Of a stretch of 64,000 nucleotides of DNA, positions 41,301 through 46,135 are shown piece after piece. The DNA is taken from positions 13,332,664 to 13,396,663 of the forward strand of contig CM049315.1 in assembly GCA_026874595.1 (NCBI GenBank). Reading direction: 5' to 3'. Each line of letters begins with the position of its first letter. Within the stretch, counting starts at the first letter, position 1. Source of the stretch: Sipunculus nudus (lineage: Eukaryota; Annelida; Sipuncula; Golfingiida; Sipunculidae). The notes beneath the pieces were generated by a model that worked only from the letters and a program-made list of their open reading frames with translations, had not been told where the DNA came from and searched no databases. A program made the translations under genes and the position numbers.

Positions 41301-43875
41301 TTAGGCAAAAAAATTAGGTATGGTTCTCAGGCACTTTTTTTCAGAAATCAGTGCGGGCGGGTGGTATTTTATTTTTGATCTTTCTTTGAATGTTTCGATA
41401 AAATATCTGTGATCAGGGAAAAACTCGAAAATAACATTTTTTTTGCTAAACAGGTATAAGCACTACACAAATTGTACTATTTATCTTCTTGTTAGATAAA
41501 AATCAAAATAATTATTTTTTTATGCGGGGGGGGGGGGGGGGGGTTAGAATTGAGGAAGGCGGTGCCTGAGAACGATACCTTTTATTTTTTTTTTGCCTTA
41601 GATTTTAATTTCTTTTATTATTATTTTTTTCAATTTATCAATTTTATTCTTTTGCAGTAAAACTAATGTCCCTAGTGCATATAAGCAAGGACTCAATGGC
41701 AGGAGAGGGGGGAATGGTCGGAATTACAACACCTCTGCACATGCATACAAAGCCGATGTCTTATTTCCTATTCTGCTGAGGCAGGAAAATAATTAACACA
41801 TTTTTGCATTAGATCCTCAATTTTTTATCATTTTTTTTAAGTAAATAATTTTTATACATTTTCCAAATAACATATATATCTCTATATAAATGTTGATTAC
41901 ATATTCTAAATTGCATCATCATATATCCCATAATTTCAGATAACACCACAATATGCATACAAATGTATTTATTTCCTTACCAAAAACAATATACCTTTTG
42001 AATATGAAAAACAATAAATATCAGGTAACAAAACTTGATTCAGGATTCACACTCCCCCTGTGACCCATTACAAATCAGGTACCCTGGCATAGCTGACCAG
42101 AAGTGCAAGTTATGCAAGTAAATACAATAGACCACCAAAATAAACAATAACTAGCCTAATTTTTTTAGCTTAAATTATCAAATTTCAGATATAAACAGAT
42201 TAAATACTTACGTGTACATGGTGTGAAAAAAATCAGGAAAAACGTACCATGGACAAAGTTGGCCAAAATTTAAGATATCGATTTTATTTTTATCCTAATA
42301 ACTTGAACAATTCACAAAATTGAGTCCTAATCTTAGGTATACAATTGAAATTTGATAAAATAAAGTTAATTATATGAAAAAAGTCTTTAGTTTTATAAAT
42401 TATCATATTAAGTTAGTAATTATCCTTCATGATTTTTTACAAAGTGCATTATGTTCGGGTCAATGTCTTCCAGAAATTACACTATACTAACCTAATTTCT
42501 GGCATGTACATAGAAATTATATAGAAGAATATTTATGGTAACTATTAATAAAAACTGATTAGGGGTTTTGATATAAGGCAGTCCTGAAGTATGTTAATAG
42601 AATTATATTTGAAAATTGAGGTTTTTCCTTTTACTCAAAGGAATGAAGTCGCAGTGACCCAGTTTTCGGTTTGATAGGTTGATTTTGGGAACAGCTAACA
42701 GTATGCCGAATTTTGGATTCGCAGGTCTAACGGTTTCAAAACTTACCAGTCTAACGTACGAACGGACGGATAATTGACCATAACTATAGATAAGATGAAT
42801 TATAGTCAGCTGAGCTAAAAATCGAAAACCCGATGGCACACAGGATAACAAGACATATATGATATATTCTACCAGTGTATATACACATTAAGACCACAGC
42901 AAACGAAAAATAAGATAAATTATTATTTAATAATATCATCACAGATTCCAAGAGTAGCCTTTAGGCTTAAATACTGTCCAATGATCATTCTTTAATCATG
43001 TCATTCATTTTTTGGAGTGTATGCAGCATGCAAGATAACTCCATGTTATAAATATAAAGTTTGTAATACATACATTGTCCCGGCGGAACGTAGCATTTTG
43101 TCGATCCACTGCCATCCCAACAACACGAGGCCGCCTCGCACGCCCCCTGGCTGCTGTGTTCGCAATCAATTCGACTGTCAATCTCGGCCGTGGGGCAGGT
43201 CATTCCGGCTTGAATACATAAATAAATAAACAATTATATGTATATAAAGGAAATGCCAGTCAGTGTTCTTCATCTGGGCAAAAAGGCCTCCTTCAATAAA
43301 TAATACAGTTCATTATTTTCAGTTCATTATTTATGTATACAAATTCGTTAAAAATACCTCTACACGCATGTTGGTTACAGTTTTCAGTGTCAGTATCGCT
43401 TCCAGGACACGGGTTTCCCGGTCCGATTATTCCTTCGCACGTTCGCTTGCGTTCCCTTGTTCCTGTTCCGCATGTCTTTGTGCAACATGACCACTGCGCC
43501 CACTCAGCCCAGTCGCCGTCCCCTGTAAAAAGTAAACACAGCAGGGATGGAATTAGAAGGTGGGAGACGGTGTCCGGGTGTGAAAAATCTGTGCCCACTC
43601 CAGGGGTGTATTTCCTTTCCGTAGGAAGATTGTTAATAGAGGCATAAAAAGACAGTCATGGATACTTAAATAATCCTACATACATTTAAATATTTCCCTT
43701 GCTTCTGTTAGTTTCAAATTACATGAAAGAACTGTCTTTGAATGTTTTTCCATTCGTTCATGTTAGAGACACTTTCAAGCTCCTTTCAAGGAACCTTCAT
43801 TCGTTTCCCTTAATCCTTTCATAAGTAGCTTAATTGACCTCTGAAAGTGCGGCTAAAAACACTGAATGACTGAGC

Positions 43876-43925
<50 letters not shown>

Positions 43926-44634
43926 TATAAATGTTATCCTTTAACATGTTATAAATAAAATATGTATTTATTTTAAATAAGTCTTAAACATTTTATGAAA
44001 ATTTACATAATTTATATTTAATTAACATACGTGATTTACTTACGGCAATAAACTTCGCATTTGCATTTGCACTCGTGGCATTCTGCCATGGGACAACAAA
44101 AATGCCACCACTTGTAGCTGTGAGCTTTGCACTCTGACACTTTGTTACAACCTCTCCATAACGTGTCTCCTTGGTAACCACGGTCGCAATGTCCACCGCA
44201 ATGTCTGTTGGTCGGGAAATACTCTTCCACTTCGTAGATGAAGCCGTTATCGCATAAACCTGGCGGAGAAATGAGAAATTATTTTGGAACGTAGGGCCGT
44301 GGCGATTCTCTTAATATTCAATAGATGGCGCTAGTTGTCTGTAAGTGAAAAGGTCGACCGATGCCATATGGTGTTCGACTGACCAAAACGGTTAAAATTT
44401 GATCAGCCTTGAGCTGATAGAATCACTATTTCATTTTCTTATTTTATGACTGGTTGAAAGCTCCAACCTAAATAGTCAAAACTAGTCCAGAACTGGGCGC
44501 TGACGGATCTCAGCTCCCTTCCCTCTCCCACAATAAAGAAAGTTCAGTTCTGGGCTGTATTTTTACTTACGCATATCCGCCCCGTGTGCGTCCATGACCG
44601 TCGAGATGAAGAACAATGCGAGTGGTAACACCAT
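8813..44634 (-). CDS. Giant secreted mosaic protein, 28 coding exons
   Basis: I assembled this gene from exons with GT-AG boundaries and compatible phases. The exons total 10,737 nt, an exact multiple of three: 3,578 residues plus TGA. Order: signal peptide (1-19), Cys-rich module (22-93), TSP1 (94-148), trefoil (150-193), Methyltransf_FA-like domain (195-328), EGF-like module (330-373), a unique region (374-577), a divergent region (578-904), then fibronectin-III-like repeats to the C-terminus. The repeats follow the pattern 'YYVTVxAxN..SDGxxVDxTPPxxGxVxxG....W.GFxDxES....xxxGT.PGG'. About 17 proline linkers of the VDxTPP type are visible. There is no transmembrane helix or GPI signal; the protein ends VNVPAN. 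TSP1, trefoil and EGF modules are typical of extracellular adhesive or matrix proteins, so a matrix, mucus or fertilisation role is possible, but no specific function can be read. I cannot match it to a named gene. Exon joins are by inspection only; a few weak sites (exons 5, 10 and 22) could shift. Confidence 0.85.
9251..9832 (-). mobile_element. CGCTC element, copy C
   Basis: 582 bp, with ends CGCTC and GAGCG, lying between the last two exons of the giant gene. It aligns with copy A in opposite orientation and has small indels. A (TA)n tract starts immediately at its right end, consistent with TA-targeted insertion. Confidence 0.7.
9834..9885. repeat. (TA)n microsatellite beside element copy C
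   Basis: 52-base run starting two bases after the GAGCG end of the inverted-repeat element. Confidence 0.95.
10011..10058. repeat. Two-copy 24-bp tandem duplication
   Basis: 'gttcatggtggtatcttagc' and 'gttcaaggtggtatcttagc' follow one another in the intron between the last two exons. Confidence 0.75.
10426..10477. repeat. (TA)n microsatellite at the exon 28 donor
   Basis: 52-base run. The splice donor of exon 28 reads GTAATATATA and flows into it. Confidence 0.95.
10481..10616 (-). CDS. Exon 28: FN3-like repeat
   Basis: 136 nt (residues 3440-3484), phase 0 in and phase 1 out. It reads [40 protein letters not shown] and PTSSG. The donor GTAATA runs straight into a (TA)26 tract. An acceptor six bases further in would also keep frame. 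Confidence 0.82.
10892..10942 (-). CDS. Exon 27: micro-exon
   Basis: 51 nt, phase 0-0, coding [17 protein letters not shown] (residues 3423-3439). Acceptor TTTGTCAG and donor GTATGT are both good. The '[11 protein letters not shown]' stretch fits between the 'xGT' strand of exon 26 and the 'L..G......YKVSVEA' strand of exon 28. Confidence 0.72.
11020..11116. repeat. (TA)n microsatellite, interrupted
   Basis: Two AT runs separated by an 'aaat' interruption, ending at element copy 1. Confidence 0.9.
11117..11267 (+). mobile_element. Short TGTTACG element with tRNA-like core, copy 1
   Basis: About 150 bp, starting TGTTACGG and ending near CGTAAC. The core reads 'gtgattggaatgccgtac' and then 'gggtccgaatctgg', which resembles the anticodon-arm to T-arm part of a tRNA with a damaged B box. 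It sits next to a (TA)n tract in an intron of the giant gene. Confidence 0.55.
11407..11560 (+). mobile_element. Short TGTTACG element with tRNA-like core, copy 2
   Basis: 154 bp, starting TGTAACATGG and ending TATGTAACA. It shares 'gtgcatataaaggcgg', the tRNA-like core (ggttggatcgccgga, tttcgaaactgggatcggcc) and the 'ttttccc.tgagcaaa' tail with copy 1. The copies lie 140 bp apart in the same orientation. Confidence 0.6.
11579..11625. repeat. (TA)n microsatellite
   Basis: 47-base run shortly after element copy 2. Confidence 0.95.
11965..12290 (-). CDS. Exon 26: C-terminal region, degenerate repeat
   Basis: 326 nt (residues 3314-3422), phase 1 in and phase 0 out. It reads [20 protein letters not shown], then [19 protein letters not shown], and finishes [17 protein letters not shown]. 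The 'L..G.....VR..N' strand of the repeat is still visible. Confidence 0.84.
13076..13296 (-). CDS. Exon 25: FN3-like repeat
   Basis: 221 nt (residues 3241-3313), phase 2 in and phase 1 out. It reads [31 protein letters not shown] and [20 protein letters not shown]. It breaks after FGLG, the same position in the repeat as the break after AIG in exon 17. Confidence 0.86.
14190..14480. repeat. Degenerate tandem repeat, about 115-bp unit
   Basis: Three diverged copies of a unit beginning 'ggttctgtaatt.....ggtctggagcccttaa' start near 14196, 14305 and 14424. They lie in the 1.5-kb intron between exons 24 and 25. Confidence 0.55.
14804..15911 (-). CDS. Exon 24: FN3-like repeats
   Basis: 1,108 nt (residues 2871-3240), phase 1 in and phase 2 out. 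It reads [66 protein letters not shown], then a second repeat with [12 protein letters not shown]. An insert with [12 protein letters not shown] follows, and then [20 protein letters not shown]. Confidence 0.9.
16415..17994 (-). CDS. Exon 23: long exon with several FN3-like repeats
   Basis: 1,580 nt (residues 2345-2870), phase 2 in and phase 1 out. It starts [20 protein letters not shown]. Linkers [19 protein letters not shown] and [12 protein letters not shown] mark at least three repeats. A cysteine-rich insert ([19 protein letters not shown]) and a second one around NCLRAHW interrupt the array. It ends GTVPGG before GTGAGT. Confidence 0.9.
18562..18981. repeat. 32-bp minisatellite made of copies of a 5' splice site
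   Basis: About 13 units, period 30-33 bp, with the core 'ttacctatttgacaggtagg' on the plus strand. On the coding (minus) strand each unit is the last 29 bases of exon 22 plus its donor. The unit nearest the exon (18949-18981) is exonic. Eleven of 13 units keep GT at the donor position. Confidence 0.9.
18949..19132 (-). CDS. Exon 22: FN3-like repeat; 3' end repeated in the intron
   Basis: 184 nt (residues 2283-2344), phase 1 in and phase 2 out. It reads [20 protein letters not shown], then [17 protein letters not shown] and MTHGTYLSN, ending AAATAG|GTAATG. Joining to exon 23 gives Ser and then [10 protein letters not shown], the expected repeat spacing, which supports this donor. The last 29 bases of the exon plus the donor are the first unit of a 13-copy tandem array in the following intron. 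Confidence 0.85.
19568..19724 (-). CDS. Exon 21: FN3-like repeat
   Basis: 157 nt (residues 2231-2282), phase 0 in and phase 1 out. It reads [37 protein letters not shown] and EDVGTNT. The acceptor is only 13 bases from a (TA)26 tract. Confidence 0.88.
19738..19790. repeat. (TA)n microsatellite before the exon 21 acceptor
   Basis: 53-base run inside the 163-bp intron between exons 20 and 21. Confidence 0.95.
19888..19995 (-). CDS. Exon 20: FN3-like repeat
   Basis: 108 nt (residues 2195-2230), phase 0-0. It reads [20 protein letters not shown] then [15 protein letters not shown]. The normal VDxTPP linker is replaced by CDDSAPNGG. It continues directly into exon 21 across a 163-bp intron filled largely by (TA)n. 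Confidence 0.85.
20469..20520. repeat. (TA)n microsatellite
   Basis: 52-base run in the intron between exons 19 and 20. Confidence 0.95.
20722..20830. repeat. Two-copy tandem duplication, about 57 bp
   Basis: 'aactcgagctaacacacgca' followed by 'acacgcagttatatatac' occurs twice in direct succession, in the intron between exons 19 and 20. Confidence 0.8.
21280..21590 (-). CDS. Exon 19: FN3-like repeat
   Basis: 311 nt (residues 2091-2194), phase 1 in and phase 0 out. It reads [52 protein letters not shown] and GHTYYVQVK. This is an almost canonical repeat. Confidence 0.9.
22042..22158 (-). CDS. Exon 18: FN3-like repeat
   Basis: 117 nt (residues 2052-2090), phase 1-1. It reads [20 protein letters not shown] and [12 protein letters not shown], the 'PGG..V....VG' and 'L..G.TYYA.V' strands of one repeat. 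Donor GTATGA. Confidence 0.87.
23036..23750 (-). CDS. Exon 17: FN3-like repeats
   Basis: 715 nt (residues 1814-2051), phase 0 in and phase 1 out. It begins [19 protein letters not shown]. Then [10 protein letters not shown] and [17 protein letters not shown] are followed by [14 protein letters not shown] and ILAIG. The exon breaks after AIG, and exon 18 resumes with [10 protein letters not shown], completing the 'xIGT.PGG' motif. This fixes the join. Confidence 0.87.
24116..25650 (-). CDS. Exon 16: long exon with several FN3-like repeats
   Basis: 1,535 nt (residues 1302-1813), phase 1 in and phase 0 out. It includes [59 protein letters not shown], a non-FN3 insert around [18 protein letters not shown], and [15 protein letters not shown]. 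Several linkers lack the VDxTPP form ([12 protein letters not shown]). Cysteine pairs such as CVKQEC sit in an insert. Confidence 0.87.
25868..25941. repeat. Intronic 30-bp hairpin
   Basis: Arms 25868-25897 and 25912-25941 pair over 30 positions with only two G.U pairs, around a 14-nt loop. It lies between exons 15 and 16 of the giant gene. It could be a tiny foldback repeat or a hairpin RNA precursor. Confidence 0.75.
26243..26567 (-). CDS. Exon 15: FN3-like repeat
   Basis: 325 nt (residues 1194-1301), phase 0 in and phase 1 out. It contains [30 protein letters not shown] and [19 protein letters not shown] before the GTAAGC donor. The next exon starts G-T-E, continuing the 'xGT' strand of the repeat. 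Confidence 0.85.
26856..26916. repeat. (TA)n microsatellite
   Basis: 61-base run in the intron between exons 14 and 15. Confidence 0.95.
27923..28572 (-). CDS. Exon 14: FN3-like repeats
   Basis: 650 nt (residues 977-1193), phase 1 in and phase 0 out. [19 protein letters not shown] leads into [18 protein letters not shown]. Then come [10 protein letters not shown] and [11 protein letters not shown], a near-consensus repeat, followed by a cysteine-containing variable stretch and [18 protein letters not shown]. Confidence 0.87.
29342..29558 (-). CDS. Exon 13: Cys cluster and FN3-like linker
   Basis: 217 nt (residues 905-976), phase 0 in and phase 1 out. It opens [17 protein letters not shown], a four-cysteine cluster inside the repeat region, then [17 protein letters not shown] and VDESPPVPG. 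The exon breaks just after SPPVPG, a break point that recurs between repeats in this gene. Confidence 0.83.
29683..29808. repeat. (GA)n and (CT)n pair in one intron
   Basis: A GA run (29683-29722) and a CT run (29771-29808) are separated by 48 bases and could pair as a long stem. Another GA run lies at 30005-30027, and a CT run at 47411-47452 outside the gene. Confidence 0.85.
30057..31036 (-). CDS. Exon 12: divergent FN3-like region
   Basis: 980 nt (residues 578-904), phase 1 in and phase 0 out (GGG|GTAGGT). It starts [20 protein letters not shown]. The first repeat has [13 protein letters not shown] as its 'YxVxxAxDxAGN' strand; the second contains NFWIKVGD, then [15 protein letters not shown]. 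It has no cysteine-rich part. The repeats are less regular than those of exons 13-25. Confidence 0.83.
32509..32696 (-). CDS. Exon 11: beta-rich unique region
   Basis: 188 nt (residues 516-577), phase 2 in and phase 1 out. It reads [18 protein letters not shown] then [13 protein letters not shown] and a CSTDP stretch, with a strong GTATGT donor. Alternating hydrophobics indicate beta strands. No family recognised. Confidence 0.78.
32825..33165. mobile_element. Inverted-repeat element 'GGCC-GGTATGG', copy 1
   Basis: About 340 bp. The arms start GGCCAAAA and include GGTATGGTTCTCAGGCA on the left and TGCCTGAGAACCGTAC on the right. The sequence TAATATGA lies next to both ends (32812-32819 and 33164-33171), a likely target duplication. 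Non-coding and A/T-rich inside. It lies between the exons coding residues 515 and 516 of the giant gene. Confidence 0.7.
33252..33365 (-). CDS. Possible exon 10 overlapping an inserted MITE
   Basis: The donor (CTG|GTACGA at 33252) follows the in-frame stretch [11 protein letters not shown] 114-nt exon could run to 33365, using an acceptor inside the inserted element (CCAACCCAATATTAG); its phases are 2 in and 2 out and it has no stop. Without the element, a 39-nt exon ending at 33582 would also fit. Exon 9 to exon 11 is in frame without it, so it may be skipped or not real. It is not counted in the 3,578 residues. Confidence 0.3.
33286..33572. mobile_element. CAGGGGCGTAGCC-ended MITE (hAT-like)
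   Basis: 287 bp with perfect inverted ends CAGGGGCGTAGCC and GGCTACGCCCCTG. TGATATG lies at both junctions (33279-33285 and 33571-33577, overlapping the last two bases of the element). The terminus resembles hAT-type non-autonomous elements. It contains a (TA)n tract. A related single end (CAGGGGCGGAACCAGGA) occurs near 40036 without a visible partner. Confidence 0.75.
33419..33460. repeat. (TA)n microsatellite inside the hAT-like MITE
   Basis: 42-base run between the two inverted ends of the 33286-33572 element. Confidence 0.95.
34620..34755 (-). CDS. Exon 9: unique extracellular region
   Basis: 136 nt (residues 470-515), phase 1 in and phase 2 out. It reads [20 protein letters not shown] then [20 protein letters not shown], ending on CG before GTAGGT. 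It has two cysteines and no recognised family. It joins exon 11 in frame (CG+C = Arg) or passes through the doubtful exon 10. Confidence 0.72.
35646..35933 (-). CDS. Exon 8: unique extracellular region
   Basis: Phase 1-1 exon of 288 nt (residues 374-469). It has two cysteines, a beta-rich second half ([19 protein letters not shown]) and no family I recognise. The ending [15 protein letters not shown] resembles the last strands of the downstream FN3-like repeats, so it may be a divergent repeat. Confidence 0.78.
36000..36890. repeat. Degenerate tandem repeat between exons 7 and 8
   Basis: Units carry 'gagtttcatcaaaat.ca', 'gcgacaccacaaag', 'ggtgacctctgacctcatt' and 'atggtgagtttcatgaaaat'. Copies are visible at about 36050-36290, 36480-36600 and 36615-36890. 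The sequence family resembles common molluscan intronic repeats. Confidence 0.65.
36893..37455. repeat. Inverted repeat, about 60-bp arms
   Basis: The left arm (about 36885-36945; GAACACCTCGACCGAATCCG then GCCTCGGATGTA) matches the reverse complement of the right arm (about 37395-37455; CGGATTCGGCCGAGGTGTTC). The arms are about 450 bp apart. It could be a foldback element whose ends are embedded in the tandem repeat family just to the left. Confidence 0.6.
37698..37829 (-). CDS. Exon 7: EGF-like module
   Basis: Phase 1-1 exon of 132 nt (residues 330-373). Six cysteines are spaced CDFDWPIC-x4-C, then LCNCPAGF and GCS, matching the C-x-C-x2-G-[FYW] end of EGF repeats. No calcium-binding DxNEC start is seen. 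Donor GTGAGT. Confidence 0.82.
38256..38306. repeat. (TA)n microsatellite
   Basis: 51-base run in the intron between exons 6 and 7. Confidence 0.95.
38860..38938. repeat. Two-copy tandem duplication, about 39 bp
   Basis: 'ccaaatggactgtactaata' with 'gcgttagatactacaca' is followed by 'ccaaatggacagtactaata' with 'gcttaagataatacaca'. It lies just downstream of the exon 6 donor. Confidence 0.75.
38989..39262 (-). CDS. Exon 6: Methyltransf_FA-like domain, second half
   Basis: 274 nt (residues 239-329), phase 0 in and phase 1 out. It reads [17 protein letters not shown], then [18 protein letters not shown] and [16 protein letters not shown], which match the 'YEVVIGG..N..S.IR', 'FWI.W..G.I.VG' and 'IG..T..G..G.W' blocks of the family. 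In animal extracellular proteins this domain is a binding-type module; no methyltransferase activity should be assumed. Confidence 0.85.
39735..39868 (-). CDS. Exon 5: Methyltransf_FA-like domain, first half
   Basis: 134 nt (residues 194-238), phase 1 in and phase 0 out. The segment [18 protein letters not shown] resembles the start of the farnesoic acid O-methyltransferase-like fold, where a 'F.V.A..DA.I.L' strand pair opens the domain. The donor GTTTGT is weak, but it is the only choice that keeps frame: the nearby GTATAG would give a stop across the junction. Confidence 0.75.
41304..41597. mobile_element. Inverted-repeat element 'GGCC-GGTATGG', copy 2
   Basis: About 294 bp, opposite in orientation to copy 1, with the same GGTATGGTTCTCAGGCA arm and a degenerate partner (TGCCTGAGAACGATACC). 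It is flanked by TTA on both sides and contains an 18-G run. It lies in the intron between the trefoil and Methyltransf_FA exons. Confidence 0.7.
43074..43208 (-). CDS. Exon 4: trefoil (P-type) domain
   Basis: Phase 1-1 exon of 135 nt (residues 149-193). The P-type signature is clear: [12 protein letters not shown], then C-E-A-A-S-C-C-W-D and KCYVPPG. Six cysteines fit the trefoil disulphide pattern. The donor is GTATGT. Trefoil domains occur in mucus-associated and zona-pellucida-type secreted proteins. Confidence 0.88.
43358..43522 (-). CDS. Exon 3: thrombospondin type 1 repeat
   Basis: Phase 1-1 exon of 165 nt (residues 94-148) that encodes exactly one TSP1 repeat. The WxxWxxW motif (WAEWAQW), the following [17 protein letters not shown] block and the ending ENCNQHAC are all present. 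Such WxxW motifs are often C-mannosylated and can bind glycosaminoglycans (known for the family). Confidence 0.92.
43881..43922. repeat. (TG)n microsatellite
   Basis: 42-base GT run in the intron between exons 2 and 3. Confidence 0.95.
44044..44259 (-). CDS. Exon 2: Cys-rich N-terminal module
   Basis: Phase 1-1 exon of 216 nt (residues 22-93), with acceptor CCGCCAG and donor GTAAGT. It holds 13 cysteines, including the cluster [20 protein letters not shown], and starts [15 protein letters not shown]. The opening resembles von Willebrand C-like or knottin-type modules in spacing, but I do not recognise a named family. Confidence 0.82.
44571..44634 (-). CDS. Exon 1: start codon and signal peptide
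   Basis: Reads [20 protein letters not shown] then ends in phase 1 at a strong GTAAGT donor (44570-44569). The hydrophobic core followed by AHG-A looks like a signal peptide with cleavage near residue 19. A good acceptor (TTTCAG, exon side from 44659) lies 25 bases upstream of the ATG, so a separate non-coding 5' exon probably lies further upstream. I could not locate it. Confidence 0.8.
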
Positions 44635-45524
44635 GGCGCCCCAAGCTTGGACAGAAAATCTGAAATAAAGGGGATATAAGAAATACAATAACTTTATACA
44701 TACTAAAACACAGATGTCTAATCATTCGGTTTACTGGTTTATTTATGTATTGATATTTGGGTCTTTTTAGGGGTTTCTTGTATCTCCTGGAGTAGACCTA
44801 GGCTAGGCAGAATTTTCGGGAAAGTTGCATATTGAAAGTGTTGAATGCAAATGTGTCAAATAATTAATGGCATATATATGGCCAGTTACACATTAACACG
44901 TGTTTTTTCATTCTATCGTAAATGTCAGATGTAAAATGTTAACGAACGGTTGGTGTCGTTATGTTATTATATGCCGAAGCCTTAATTAGTTCAGCCATTG
45001 TTAGGTGGGAATAATAACATATTATATAACATAATTATATTCGTATATGACAGACTTGCCCGTGATATTTATTTTTGACCGTAACCTATTTTATCCCTAT
45101 TATCTTACCAAATTATAAGTTAAAACCGGCACAAAAGCCTCTGCTTTAACGCTGTACAAAGAATAAACAAATGGTTCTCTATGAGAAGTACAATATAAAA
45201 AAAGAGCATAATAATACCGGTACCTGTAAGAGTTTAAAAAGGCACCATTAAAATTAGTGAGTTTAAGGCAATATGCATGCAAGAAATTGAAGAATCGGCA
45301 TGTAAATGAAATCGGGGAGGCCTAACTGATAGAAAGTACCCAATGACATAACGCACATTTCTGCCCGAATGTGATTGTCCTAGCATTGTCGGTATTGCCA
45401 TGCCAACAAACTTTTATCTGCTCAACGCATATTCAGCATATTATCAAATATATTCAGAAATTAGATGTCTTGATTATACAATACTGCTACATCGTTTTTA
45501 ATTGTTGTTTACATAAGAAAATAT

Positions 45525-45648
45525 TGTTACGAAGAGAAATTGTTCAGGGGAAAACAGTGGGCCGATCCCGGATTCGAACCCATGTTGGTGGCGCACAAGT
45601 CCGGCGTACCAACCGCAGTTCGGTCCGCTTTTATGTCACCCCGTAACA
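45525..45648 (-). mobile_element. Short TGTTACG element with tRNA-like core, copy 3
   Basis: 124 bp with inverted ends TGTTACG and CGTAACA. On the minus strand the core contains GGTTGGTACGCCGGACTTGT and GGGTTCGAATCC, a perfect Pol III B box in a tRNA Lys/Thr-like context. No full cloverleaf can be drawn, so this is a mobile element and not a tRNA gene. Confidence 0.65.
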
Positions 45649-46076
45649 AAATAAATAAATCTGACTTTCCATTGGCAGGCATTAAAGTAGTCTTAGTACT
45701 GGGGTAATAGAGCAGACGTCAATGTTCATGTTATAATCCTTGCGGCAGGATTTTGAATACGCCGCAGTCAGCATCTGAGAGGAGGCCTACCTGCTTGGCA
45801 TGCACGTACCGCATTAAAAGTTTTGTTTAAAGTCACATTCTCTCTTTTTATAAATGTTTCATACACAAAAAAAAACATAAATAAATTTACAGGAAGTGCA
45901 CCACTGACTTTAATGAGAAATATAAGTTTTACTTTACGCGGTTCACTTCAATCAGTTAACATATATACCACAAGTTTATTTCACGTTCAATATATGTATC
46001 TCATAAAATTTCGAAATATCATACAACAATTAATTGGTATTCACTTATTGCATGGGTGACTTTAATTCATATGAAA

Positions 46077-46080
<4 letters not shown>

Positions 46081-46131
<51 letters not shown>
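46081..46131. repeat. (TA)n microsatellite
   Basis: 51-base run in the interval between the two divergent genes. Confidence 0.95.

Positions 46132-46135
<4 letters not shown>

Noticed and set aside
45555-45620. tRNA gene on the minus strand (perfect B box)
   Set aside because: No acceptor stem or D arm can be formed. The segment is the core of a repeated TGTTACG element.
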